42,485 nucleotides of DNA from positions 1 through 42,485 of the forward strand of contig CALLVX010000044.1 in NCBI GenBank assembly GCA_938010765.1. The letters are read 5' to 3'. The notes beneath the pieces were generated by a model. That model saw only the letters and a program-made list of their open reading frames with translations, did not search any database and was not told the origin of the DNA. Source of the stretch: an uncultured Flavobacteriaceae bacterium (GTDB taxonomy: Bacteria > Bacteroidota > Bacteroidia > Flavobacteriales > Flavobacteriaceae). Below are positions 10,037-18,033 of this stretch, in pieces. How positions within the stretch are numbered: position 1 is the stretch's first letter; each line of letters starts with the position of its first letter. The position numbers and the translations under genes are program-made.

Positions 10037-10687
10037 ATGAAGACCATAATACAAATTGTACTTTGGATAGCTTGCGTCGTTTTTGGATATCTCATCTACA
10101 AGTCGGTGACCGGCCCTATTGAGTTTAACAAGACGAAACAAGAACGCTATGCAAAGGTCGTTGCTAAATTGAAAGACATTCGAAACGCACAAGAAGCCTA
10201 TAAAACGGTCAATGGAAAATACGCGCCAGATTTCAACAAATTGGTTAGTTTTGTTGACACTGGTAAATACACGATTACTCAGCAAAGAGATTCATCGTTC
10301 ATGCGATTCAATAAGAACTACCAAATTGATATGCAGGTAGATACCATTATTATAGATACGCTTGGTGTCGAGTCTGTACGTGATTCACTTTTTAAGAAAG
10401 ATGATCGTTACAAACGTATGATGGAAATCCCTGGAGCGGCGAACGGAGAAAAAGTAGAGATGAAAGCCGCAATAATCGACAAAGGCGGGTACAAAGCCCC
10501 GGTTTTCGAAGCCAAAGTCGCGAAAGAAACCATCTTGTTCGATCAGCCAAAAGATTTGTTGGCCAAAGAGAAACTAGAGGCAAGTGTGGAAGAAGTTAAC
10601 GGACCTGCTATATTGGTCGGGTCATTGGAAGAAGTGAGCACCAGTGGTAACTGGCCCCCAATCTATGATAACAAAAACGAACAATAG
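10037..10687 (+). CDS. Single-pass membrane protein with pilin-like N-terminal region
   Basis: Protein of 216 residues starting at ATG 10037, preceded by a purine-rich GAGAGGAAA. One membrane helix covers about residues 4-22 (IIQIVLWIACVVFGYLIYK). It is followed by a charged helix, KLKDIRNAQEAYKTVNGKYA, resembling the stalk helix of type II/IV pseudopilins, where residues after the helix often read AYK..NGKYP. No prepilin peptidase site is seen. The rest is a soluble domain, presumably periplasmic. The 3' end overlaps the DUF3822 start by 23 bp, so the two are co-translated. Function unknown; this gene pair before rsmD appears to be a usual flavobacterial arrangement (from memory). Confidence 0.75.
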   Translation: MKTIIQIVLWIACVVFGYLIYKSVTGPIEFNKTKQERYAKVVAKLKDIRNAQEAYKTVNGKYAPDFNKLVSFVDTGKYTITQQRDSSFMRFNKNYQIDMQVDTIIIDTLGVESVRDSLFKKDDRYKRMMEIPGAANGEKVEMKAAIIDKGGYKAPVFEAKVAKETILFDQPKDLLAKEKLEASVEEVNGPAILVGSLEEVSTSGNWPPIYDNKNEQ

Positions 10688-11501
10688 CGACTTAGACACT
10701 TCGTCAAAATATTTTTACAGACTGTCCATTCAAATTAGTTTGAATGGACTTTCTTTTTGTATTCTTGATACAGTGCAGCACACGGTCGTTTCTTCTGATC
10801 GAGTTACTTTTCATAAAGAGCTTACACCCTATCAAACCTTGAAGGAGCTTCGGCAGCTTTTCGCCAAGCATGAAATTGCCAAAGAGCGTTTTGCCGAAGT
10901 TATCGTGATACATCGCAACAAACTCTTTAGCCTGGTCCCCAAACCGCTTTTCAATATTGATGAACTAGCCAATTATCTAAAATTTAATGCTCGAATTTTG
11001 GCGAACGACCATATTGCATATGACGAATTGGAGGAACACGATCTTGTAAATGTATATGTCCCCTTTGTGAACATCAATAACTACGTATATGAGCTTTTTG
11101 GTGCCTTCATCTACAAACATCATAGCACCGTATTAGTGCAATCTTTATTAAATGAGCACCTTAACGCTAAAGAGCCAATCGTATATGTGCATGTTTTTGA
11201 GAAAGAAATAGACATTACGGTGGTCTCTAATAAACAATTATTGTTCTTCAATAACTTTGAATACGAAACGCAAGAAGACTTTCTGTACTATTTACTTTTC
11301 ACGCTAGAACAGCTCAAATTAGATACAGAAACTGTTGACTTAAAATTGTTGGGCACCATTGAACAAGATGATGAACTGTTCAAGTTATGCTATGAATATG
11401 TGAAGCGAGTGACTATTTTTTATCCTAACTCTAATTTTGCAATTCCGTTGGCTAACGAAGAATTGGAAACAATAGATTTTACCGTACTCAACGCTCTCTA
11501 A
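10665..11501 (+). CDS. DUF3822 family protein
   Basis: Protein of 278 residues from the ATG at 10665 (MITKTNNSDLDTSSKYFYRLSIQISLNG order); another ATG at 10644 adds seven residues. The early segment LSIQISLNGLSFCILD, the central YVPFVNINNYVYELFG and the later FEKEIDITVV and LLFFNNFEYETQEDFLYYLLF are typical of DUF3822, a Bacteroidota-specific family. No catalytic motif is apparent. Its stop shares a base with the rsmD start, so they form one transcript. A link to rRNA methylation or the envelope is not shown. Confidence 0.82.
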   Translation: MITKTNNSDLDTSSKYFYRLSIQISLNGLSFCILDTVQHTVVSSDRVTFHKELTPYQTLKELRQLFAKHEIAKERFAEVIVIHRNKLFSLVPKPLFNIDELANYLKFNARILANDHIAYDELEEHDLVNVYVPFVNINNYVYELFGAFIYKHHSTVLVQSLLNEHLNAKEPIVYVHVFEKEIDITVVSNKQLLFFNNFEYETQEDFLYYLLFTLEQLKLDTETVDLKLLGTIEQDDELFKLCYEYVKRVTIFYPNSNFAIPLANEELETIDFTVLNAL

Positions 11502-12058
11502 TGCGAATTATATCAGGAAAACATAAAGGAAGGCGAATTAATGCGCCAAAAAAGTTGCCGGTTCGCCCTACGACCGATATGGCCAAGGAAGCACTCTTCA
11601 ATATTCTTAACAATCAGTTTTATTTTGATGAACTAGCCGTTATTGACCTTTTTGCCGGAACTGGTAACATTAGCTATGAGTTTGCCTCAAGAGGTGCGAC
11701 CGAGGTAACTGCTGTTGATGGCAACGCCGGTTGTGTTCGTTTTATGGCCCATACAGCTAGTGAACTTGCCTTACCCATTACCACTATCAAAAGTGATGTT
11801 TTTAAATTCTTGGAAAAAACAGGCATGCAGGCAGATTTGATTTTTGCAGACCCCCCTTACGCTATGGATAAGATAGCCTTTGAGAAAATTCCGCAATTGG
11901 TGTTTGAAAGAAACTTGCTGACATCCGATGGTTGGTTGGTTGTTGAACACTCTGACAAAACCGACTTGTCTGGCCTCCCCTATTTCAAAAACTGTCGTAA
12001 ATACGGGGGAAGTATTTTTAGTTTTTTTGAAGCTAAAAACCAAAACGTAGTCGTATGA
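11501..12058 (+). CDS. rsmD: 16S rRNA (guanine966-N2)-methyltransferase
   Basis: Protein of 185 residues, the normal length. It opens with MRIISGKHKGRRI and RPTTDMAKEALFNIL, the RsmD N-terminal signature. The SAM-binding loop is DLFAGTGN (49-56) and the catalytic motif IV is DPPY (117-120). It methylates G966 in helix 31 of the small-subunit rRNA during assembly. The start overlaps the DUF3822 stop by one base, and the stop overlaps the next gene by four bases (ATGA). Confidence 0.95.
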   Translation: MRIISGKHKGRRINAPKKLPVRPTTDMAKEALFNILNNQFYFDELAVIDLFAGTGNISYEFASRGATEVTAVDGNAGCVRFMAHTASELALPITTIKSDVFKFLEKTGMQADLIFADPPYAMDKIAFEKIPQLVFERNLLTSDGWLVVEHSDKTDLSGLPYFKNCRKYGGSIFSFFEAKNQNVVV

Positions 12059-12604
12059 AGCTTTCGATTGAAATAAGGAAGAACGATCAGAGGCCATCTA
12101 TTTTACATTGCACCCGCGAGGATGGCAGCGTCACTTTTGCCAAACTACATCCAAATCTTGAAATACATGATATAACGCATTATGTTGTAGAACAACACTT
12201 AAATTTTTCGAATGCGTTCTATGGCCTTCTATCCCAAGGACATGACATTTTCAGATTTTGAACTTCCGAAAAATAAAAGACCAACCGCCTTATTTCCTAA
12301 AAACCTTTTGCAAGAAGCTTTGGTGACAGAACACTTGGTCAACCTGCTGCAAATGCCGTATTTGCAACCAACCTCTGTCGACCTCATTTTAGAAAACCTA
12401 ACCAAGATCCTTATCGAGAAACAATTGGAATTTCCTAATGGAGCAACTCGAGAAACGATCAATACTATGTTGCAGGGCTTGAAAAACTATATGCAGCAAT
12501 GGGTACATCTTGAAAGTGGTGAAAAATTGCTTTTACAATTTGAGGTATTGGCGCACAGAGCCATAGTAAAGAATAAATCGGTCGGCACGATTATGTTAAA
12601 TTGA
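12055..12604 (+). pseudogene. Conserved hypothetical protein split by a one-base frameshift
   Basis: The first part starts at ATG 12055 (MKLSIEIRKNDQRPSILHC) and ends at TGA 12259-12261. The second part continues one base out of phase to 12604. At 12248-12251 there is a run of four T; removing one T joins the frames as GLLSQGHDI-SDFELPKNKRP without disturbing either side, giving a protein of about 182 residues. The first half has CTREDGSVTFAKLHP and DITHYVVE; the second is helical (EALVTEHLVNLLQM). I do not recognise a named family. Translation is coupled to rsmD by the ATGA overlap. It may be a true mutation, a sequencing error in a short homopolymer, or recoding; the first two are more likely. 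Confidence 0.7.
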
Positions 12605-12640
12605 AAGGATTCCTAGCTTCATGGGAATGACTTTCACTTA

Positions 12641-12972
12641 AAAAAGCAGGCCAATAAGCCGGATCCTGTACACCTCGAAATACATCGGGGCTCCTTATCA
12701 TTTATCTAGACCTTTAGTTACCCAAAGGTTCGAACCGCCTACCCTTCGATTCGGGCGTGCAGCCCTCAAACACCGATTTACGTGACGTTTCACCGTATAG
12801 AGTTTACCTGGTTTCACTACAGCCGAACTGTACTTGCTTTCTGTTGCACTGGTCCTTTTCCATCCTAATAGAAATTAAAATGGAACGACGGGCGTTACCC
12901 GCTATACTGCACTATGGTGTCCGGACTTTCCTCTCTGACGTTCACCGCCAGAGCGATAAGGTAGCCTGCTTA
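12641..12972 (-). ncRNA. rnpB: RNase P RNA, bacterial type A
   Basis: On the minus strand the 5' end (about 12972) reads TAAGCAGGCTACC and the 3' end reads GGCCTGCTTTTT; AAGCAGGC and GCCTGCTT form helix P1. The conserved core segments are present: GAGAGGAAAGTCCGGACACCA near 12938-12918 (P3/P4 region and CRI), GCAGTATAGCGGGTAAC, and near the 3' end the pattern ACAGGATCCGGCTTAT. The length is about 330 nt. The RNA is the catalytic subunit that removes tRNA 5' leaders. It runs opposite to its neighbours, with a short T run after P1 and a -7 promoter box just upstream. A 79-codon plus-strand frame across it is spurious. Confidence 0.93.
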
Positions 12973-12975
12973 TTG

Positions 12976-12983
12976 CAAAGGTA
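12976..12983 (-). promoter_or_regulatory. Candidate -7 promoter box of rnpB (TACCTTTG)
   Basis: Minus-strand TACCTTTG matches TAnnTTTG exactly. It ends 4-6 nt before the 5' strand of helix P1, the spacing expected for initiation at the mature 5' end. No perfect TTG is found at -33. Confidence 0.6.
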
Positions 12984-13048
12984 TCCTAATTGTTGATAAA
13001 AATTAACTTTCCTATGCTCAAATCACCCCCATCATAGTACGCTATTTT

Positions 13049-13056
13049 TATATTTG
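13049..13056 (+). promoter_or_regulatory. Candidate -7 promoter box of dnaX (TATATTTG)
   Basis: Exact TAnnTTTG match 38 bp before the TTG start of dnaX. No TTG was found 17-23 bp upstream, so this is only half of the promoter signature. Confidence 0.45.
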
Positions 13057-13094
13057 TAATCACAGAAGTTTTATCCTAAAAAGCAAGAGCCAGT

Positions 13095-15110
13095 TTGGAA
13101 CCATTTATCGTATCGGCACGTAAGTACAGACCCCAGACGTTTAAAGACGTGGTGGGACAAGAAGCGATTACCAATACGTTAACGAACGCTATTGAACACA
13201 ACCACTTGGCACAAGCACTCTTGTTTTGTGGCCCGAGAGGCGTAGGGAAGACCACATGCGCCCGAATTCTGGCGAAGAAGATAAACGAAGATGGTTCGCA
13301 CAGGCCCGATGAAGATTTTGCCTTTAATATTTTTGAGCTCGATGCGGCCTCCAACAACTCGGTAGACGATATTCGGAACCTCATTGATCAAGTACGTATA
13401 CCTCCCCAGGTAGGGAAATATAAGGTGTATATTATTGACGAGGTGCACATGCTCTCGCAATCGGCTTTCAATGCGTTTTTGAAGACTTTGGAAGAGCCCC
13501 CAAAACACGCAATTTTTATTTTGGCGACCACCGAGAAGCATAAAATCATACCCACTATTCTCTCGCGTTGCCAAATTTTTGATTTCAAACGAATTACCGT
13601 TAAGGATGCAGCCAATTACTTAAAATACATTGCCGAAAACCAGGGAATCGACGCAGAAGATGACGCCTTGCACGTCATCGCCCAAAAGGCAGATGGGGCT
13701 ATGCGAGATGCGCTATCTATTTTTGATCGGGTGGTTAGCTTTTCTGGAAAACAACTCACTAGGAAAGCGGTGACCGAGAATTTAAATGTATTGGATTACG
13801 ACACTTACTTCTCAGCCACCGATCTTATTTTATCGCATGACATTCCATCGCTCTTGTTACTATTAAATAAAACCTTGTCACTTGGTTTTGACGGCCACCA
13901 CTTTATCAGTGGCCTCGCCTCTCATTTTAGGGACCTGCTGGTTTGCCAACACCAAGGAACTATTTCGCTCTTAGAGGTTGGTGATACTGCCAAACAAAGC
14001 TATTTAGAGCAATCAAAGATAACCAGTAGCTCCTTTTTGATAAGGGCCTTGGATATGGCCAATGACTGTGATTTGAAATATAAAACAAGTAAGAATCAAC
14101 GTTTGCTTGTTGAACTTACCTTGATGAAGTTGGCCTCTCTCGATTTTGAGGGAGAAAAAAAAAATCCTGAATCGATAGCCCTGGCCAATAAAACAGTTGA
14201 TTTCATTGCGCCCGCCTCTTTTTACAAAGATAAAAAAGGCATTTTACCCGCTGCTACAGAAGCACCGAAAGCAGCTTCTAAAACTCCCTTAATACCTGCC
14301 GAGACCAACACGCCCTCAATAACATCTGAACCGGCCATTGTAGTACTCCCTGCCGAAAAAACAGCCATAGTTCAAAAGGATACCTTGGAAACACCAATGC
14401 CCACCTCAAATTCGGCGGAAACGGCGGTTGCAGCAGATCCTGTAATAAAACCCATTGTAGAACAAATAACAACTACTAATCAGGAACTGACTATTACAGC
14501 TACTCTTGATAGCTCGCCACCGTTAGAAGATCCCATCGTTGAAACAAACGCTGTGGTAGAACCTGCGGTGGCACAAACACCACAAGAGGAAATAACAACT
14601 AATCAAAAACCCGCTGCAGCGACAACTTTAGCACCCAAGACACCCTCTAAAAGAGTATCGGGCCTGTCTATTTCTAGTCTTAAGGCTAAAAAAGAGCATC
14701 AACTTCAAAAAAAAGATGATGTTATCGACCAAGAAAATTTACCTAGGGCACCCTTTACAGAGGAGGTCATGCAAAAACACTGGGACGAATTCGTAAAAAC
14801 GATTGATGCTAAAGGACAGAAAATATTAGCTTCTAACTTAGCTACAGATGTTCCTAAACTGCTAAAGGATCATGTTATCTGGATCGAACTTCCAAATGGC
14901 ACTATGAAAAAAGAGGTGGAACGCGAACAGTTCGACCTTATGGAGCACCTTAGGGCAAATTTAAACAACCGGTTTATTGAACTGAAGATAACTGTGAACG
15001 AAGAAACTGCTAAAAAGTTTGCTTTCACACCAGAGGAAAAATATGAAAAACTACGGGAAAAGAACCCGGCTATCGACCTATTGAGAAAAGAGTTCGACCT
15101 AGACCTTTGA
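13095..15110 (+). CDS. dnaX: DNA polymerase III subunits gamma/tau
   Basis: Protein of 671 residues starting at TTG 13095 (MEPFIVSARKYRPQTF). An in-frame TAA at 13077 and no ATG in between leave TTG as the only sensible start. Walker A is GPRGVGKTT (46-54), Walker B DEVH (115-118) and the arginine-finger motif SRC (157-159). The CxxC zinc module found in E. coli between Walker A and the sensor region is missing: KKINEDGSHRPDEDFAFNIFELDAAS runs straight on, as I recall for other flavobacteria. Residues 1 to about 350 form the AAA+ core and collar. About 360-550 is an Ala/Pro/Thr-rich linker and the remainder a tau-like C-terminal domain. A run of ten A at the core-linker junction could yield a gamma form. 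The stop overlaps the convergent TMEM220 gene by 12 bp. Confidence 0.96.
   Translation: MEPFIVSARKYRPQTFKDVVGQEAITNTLTNAIEHNHLAQALLFCGPRGVGKTTCARILAKKINEDGSHRPDEDFAFNIFELDAASNNSVDDIRNLIDQVRIPPQVGKYKVYIIDEVHMLSQSAFNAFLKTLEEPPKHAIFILATTEKHKIIPTILSRCQIFDFKRITVKDAANYLKYIAENQGIDAEDDALHVIAQKADGAMRDALSIFDRVVSFSGKQLTRKAVTENLNVLDYDTYFSATDLILSHDIPSLLLLLNKTLSLGFDGHHFISGLASHFRDLLVCQHQGTISLLEVGDTAKQSYLEQSKITSSSFLIRALDMANDCDLKYKTSKNQRLLVELTLMKLASLDFEGEKKNPESIALANKTVDFIAPASFYKDKKGILPAATEAPKAASKTPLIPAETNTPSITSEPAIVVLPAEKTAIVQKDTLETPMPTSNSAETAVAADPVIKPIVEQITTTNQELTITATLDSSPPLEDPIVETNAVVEPAVAQTPQEEITTNQKPAAATTLAPKTPSKRVSGLSISSLKAKKEHQLQKKDDVIDQENLPRAPFTEEVMQKHWDEFVKTIDAKGQKILASNLATDVPKLLKDHVIWIELPNGTMKKEVEREQFDLMEHLRANLNNRFIELKITVNEETAKKFAFTPEEKYEKLREKNPAIDLLRKEFDLDL
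14155..14164 (+). other. A10 run in dnaX, candidate slippage site producing gamma
   Basis: Ten consecutive A lie in codons 354-357 (Glu-Lys-Lys-Asn), right after the clamp-loader collar domain. One extra A gives Glu-Lys-Lys-Lys-Ser-stop (TGA); one fewer gives Glu-Lys-Lys-Ile-Leu-Asn-Arg-stop (TAG). Either way a product of about 358-360 residues would result, the expected size of a gamma-like subunit. Thermus thermophilus dnaX makes gamma by transcriptional slippage on A9. The run and stops are seen; function is inferred. Confidence 0.6.
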
Positions 15111-15455
15111 TATAGAAAAGCGTTTTCGTAGACCCAATGTCAGTAACACTATCGAGATGATAAGCAACCCAAAAGCTTCTCTGGCTTCTTCCACATTTTT
15201 AATAGCCCCTTTTCCAATTTCAAAACCTTCGAACTTTTCGGGGTAGCAATAAAAAAAGCCGCCGAGCGCAAACAGCCCTATTATCATCAAAACACCATAA
15301 GACACTTTTTTCAAGGCAAATCCCAAAGCAAGTAGCCCTGCGGCGCACCAAATTAAAATCCAAACAAATGCATCGGGATCATTGTATTGCAGAGCGGCCG
15401 AAACAAAAAAAAGGGCGGCAAAAAGAAATCCAATACTTTTAAAAACTAGGTTCAT
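15099..15455 (-). CDS. TMEM220-like small membrane protein
   Basis: Protein of 118 residues with four predicted membrane helices: about 7-23, 30-48, 53-70 and 92-108. The motif ALQYNDPDAFVWILIW after helix 1 is the hallmark of the TMEM220 family. Function is unknown in bacteria and eukaryotes. It starts 4 bp after the stop of eboF and is almost certainly on the ebo mRNA, which makes it a candidate accessory membrane component of that system. Its 3' end overlaps the convergent dnaX end by 12 bp. Confidence 0.82.
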   Translation of the reverse strand: MNLVFKSIGFLFAALFFVSAALQYNDPDAFVWILIWCAAGLLALGFALKKVSYGVLMIIGLFALGGFFYCYPEKFEGFEIGKGAIKNVEEAREAFGLLIISIVLLTLGLRKRFSISKV

Positions 15456-15459
15456 ACTA

Positions 15460-16833
15460 TCAAGAATTGGTTATTTGCTCTTCTAAAATACGGAATACTT
15501 CGGTTGGTTTCAAATGAGTTTCCTCCATACCTTCACTATCTGTTATAAGAAGAGGATAGTCTTGGGTATCTTCAGGTATTCTTCCGTGGGATCCCTTGAC
15601 CAATTCTGCTTCTAGCGGAATAATATTCATTACCGTTCGAAAGCCCATTTTTTTCTTTAGCAATTTCGCAATAACCTTTGGCATCACCATTTTATCTTTT
15701 GGATCGGTAAGCATTTCTACAGGGTCATAGCCTGGTTTTTTGTGAATATCTACCATGCGCGCATAGTCGGGTGCTTTTACATCATCTAACCAAAAGTAAT
15801 ACGTGAACCATGAATGCGCATCGGCGACCACTACCAGGTCACCGCAACGATCATGTGAGAGCTTGGCTTCCTCCAAAGTGCTATCACATAGTACTTTTTC
15901 TACCCCAACAACTTTTTCAAGCAGCCCTTTCACTTTCATTTTAACCGACTTGTCATTCAGATACACATGTGCGATTTGGTGATCTGCCACTGCAAAAGCT
16001 TTGCTTGCGCCAGCATCTAAAAGTTCTAACCCGCGCTCAATACGAATGCTAAGCAAGCCTTCTTCCCGAAGCATGCGGTTTAGATGAATCGGGCGATTTA
16101 CATTGGTAATGCCATATTCGGATAATAACACCACTTTTGCATTTTGCTTTTGATAATGCAGCACCAACTGTTTCACTACAGCATCGATCTCATTCAAATC
16201 TTTTGAAATAAAATCAAAATTGAGCCCGTGTCGTTGCAAATTGTAATCGAGATGGGGCAGGTAGATCAAGGTTAATGTTGGGTCGTACAATTCATCTGTT
16301 CGAATCGACGCATCGGCAATCCACTTACTTGATTTGATCGAAGTTTTGGGTCCCCAAAATTGAAACAATGGAAAGGTACCCAACTCTTTTTGTAGTGTAT
16401 CTCGTAGGGATGCCGGGTGCGAGTAAATATCCGGTATTTTTCTGCCATCGGCCAAATAGTTAGGGCGCGGCGTTACATTAAAATCTGTACTTGCATACAT
16501 ATTGTACCACCAAAACATATTGGAACAGGTGAAGTTTGCATCTTGCTTTTTTAGCTTTTCCCATAGCTTTTCGCCTTGTACCAATTTGTTAGATTGTCGC
16601 CAAAATTTAACTTCGCATTCGTCTTTAAAATACCAGCCATTCCCTACAATACCATGTTCCTCAGGGTATTTCCCTGTAAGGTAGGTTGATTGCGCCGCAC
16701 AGGTAACCGCAGGTAAGACCGGAATAATATATGCGAACTTTCCTTTTTCAAGGAACGATTTGATAAAAGGGGTATGTTCCCCTATCAAACGCTTGGTTAA
16801 ACCTACTACATTAATTACTACTGTTTTTTGCAT
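15460..16833 (-). CDS. eboF: EboF, alkaline-phosphatase/NPP-fold protein
   Basis: Protein of 457 residues with the nucleotide pyrophosphatase/phosphodiesterase fold. PAVTCAAQSTYLTGKYPEEH with nucleophile position Thr44 and HGIVGN are clear, as are LPHLDYNLQRHG (Asp196, His202) and KGSHGR (His416). Against standard NPP enzymes, the first metal Asp (IDG) is replaced by Val10-Gly11 (NVVGL) and the DHG motif by Glu239-Tyr240-Gly (SEYG). One metal site therefore appears lost. No signal peptide is seen, so it should be cytoplasmic. It lies 6 bp after eboE. In ebo clusters this is the usual sixth gene. Hydrolytic activity is doubtful; a different chemistry or a binding role is possible. Confidence 0.85.
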   Translation of the reverse strand: MQKTVVINVVGLTKRLIGEHTPFIKSFLEKGKFAYIIPVLPAVTCAAQSTYLTGKYPEEHGIVGNGWYFKDECEVKFWRQSNKLVQGEKLWEKLKKQDANFTCSNMFWWYNMYASTDFNVTPRPNYLADGRKIPDIYSHPASLRDTLQKELGTFPLFQFWGPKTSIKSSKWIADASIRTDELYDPTLTLIYLPHLDYNLQRHGLNFDFISKDLNEIDAVVKQLVLHYQKQNAKVVLLSEYGITNVNRPIHLNRMLREEGLLSIRIERGLELLDAGASKAFAVADHQIAHVYLNDKSVKMKVKGLLEKVVGVEKVLCDSTLEEAKLSHDRCGDLVVVADAHSWFTYYFWLDDVKAPDYARMVDIHKKPGYDPVEMLTDPKDKMVMPKVIAKLLKKKMGFRTVMNIIPLEAELVKGSHGRIPEDTQDYPLLITDSEGMEETHLKPTEVFRILEEQITNS

Positions 16834-16839
16834 GGCAAT

Positions 16840-18033
16840 TTATAGTCTGTCTTTTAGCCAGTCGATTTCACGAACGATCGAATCGGATAATTCCCTTTTC
16901 AATCCTTTCGGAAGCACATCCCAGGTATAGGTCTCTATTTCTAAATGCTCGGAAACGGGTTGGTTCTTCAATTCTTCAACGACCTTTAGTATGTGGTCTT
17001 GGGTAGAAAACAATTGATCGAACTTTTCAAGAAAAATCGGCACATGAAAATGTGCCCGTAGTTCTGTGAATTTTTTTTGTTCCTTTAGTACAATCGGTAA
17101 ATCATTATAAGTCTTCACCATTCCGCCGACCTGTTCTGTCACCTGATGCAAGTAGGTAGGTTCATCGAATTTGGCAAGCGCTTCCCAAATTGCGGCTTCT
17201 TTCTCCTCATTGTACAAGATTTTTAAGGCGGCACTCACCTGAATTTTTCCAATATTTATATTGGCATCGGCAAATTTTTGAAAGGTATGCAACGGCTCTT
17301 CATAGGCCAATGAAAAATGGCAGATATCGTAGCAAACGGTTATATGTTTTTTAATGAGTTCGATTGCTTGCCGCTCTTCCACATTGCTTTTGTTCCGAAG
17401 AGTTTTCACTGCTATTGGCACCAAATACGTTTCAAAAAAAGTCAGCACCTCATCACTATTTTCCAATAAGCCATCAGGTTCGGGCTCTATATCTAAATGG
17501 AGGTATTTGCCGGTGGATGCTTCTATTTCTTTTAATTGCAATACAACTTCTGCCAACTGCTCGGCTCCCTTTTCAAAGGCTTTTTGCTTTAAAGCTTCCG
17601 TGTCATGCCAGTATTTGTAACTAATAGGGGAGGTAGAAATACCTCCTGACATTCCCTCAGGAAGTAATTGTGCCAGCTGCCCGAACAAACGTTGGGTATA
17701 CACCAGTCTTTCTGAAGTTGTCCAGTCGGGAGCATGTACCTTATCTTTTACACGCTCATCATGGAAATTTCCATATGGAAAGCCGTTCATTGTAAACACG
17801 TATAGATCGTGTTTCGAAAGCCACTTTTTGAATTCCGCAAAATTAGCACCTTCATTTAGTTCTTCGCTGGCTTTGTTGGATAAGCGCAATCCCAACCCAA
17901 AAGGCACCTCGGGAGCTACCCGTTCCTTTATACCGGGAACATATTCTTGAAGGCTATTGAACGTATGCTCCCAGTCAGAACCGGGATGAATGTTCGTGCA
18001 GTAAGTTAGTTGAAAAGTGTCTTTAATTTTCAT
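16840..18033 (-). CDS. eboE: EboE, sugar-phosphate isomerase/epimerase-like TIM barrel
   Basis: Protein of 397 residues. The N-terminal LTYCTNIHPGSDWEHTFNSL is the usual opening of EboE proteins. Internal features fit a xylose-isomerase-like TIM barrel: YVFTMNGFPYGNFH (residues about 73-86), LDIEPEPDG (about 199-207), and CYDICHFSLAYEEP (about 235-248), where Asp/His/Glu residues could bind a divalent metal. It has no signal peptide. The start overlaps the eboD stop by four bases (ATGA). The substrate is unknown; by context it may act on the cyclic or sugar product of EboD. Confidence 0.88.
   Translation of the reverse strand: MKIKDTFQLTYCTNIHPGSDWEHTFNSLQEYVPGIKERVAPEVPFGLGLRLSNKASEELNEGANFAEFKKWLSKHDLYVFTMNGFPYGNFHDERVKDKVHAPDWTTSERLVYTQRLFGQLAQLLPEGMSGGISTSPISYKYWHDTEALKQKAFEKGAEQLAEVVLQLKEIEASTGKYLHLDIEPEPDGLLENSDEVLTFFETYLVPIAVKTLRNKSNVEERQAIELIKKHITVCYDICHFSLAYEEPLHTFQKFADANINIGKIQVSAALKILYNEEKEAAIWEALAKFDEPTYLHQVTEQVGGMVKTYNDLPIVLKEQKKFTELRAHFHVPIFLEKFDQLFSTQDHILKVVEELKNQPVSEHLEIETYTWDVLPKGLKRELSDSIVREIDWLKDRL

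Noticed and set aside
12757-12996. 79-codon plus-strand frame
   Set aside because: It lies antisense over the RNase P RNA gene and has no protein-like pattern.
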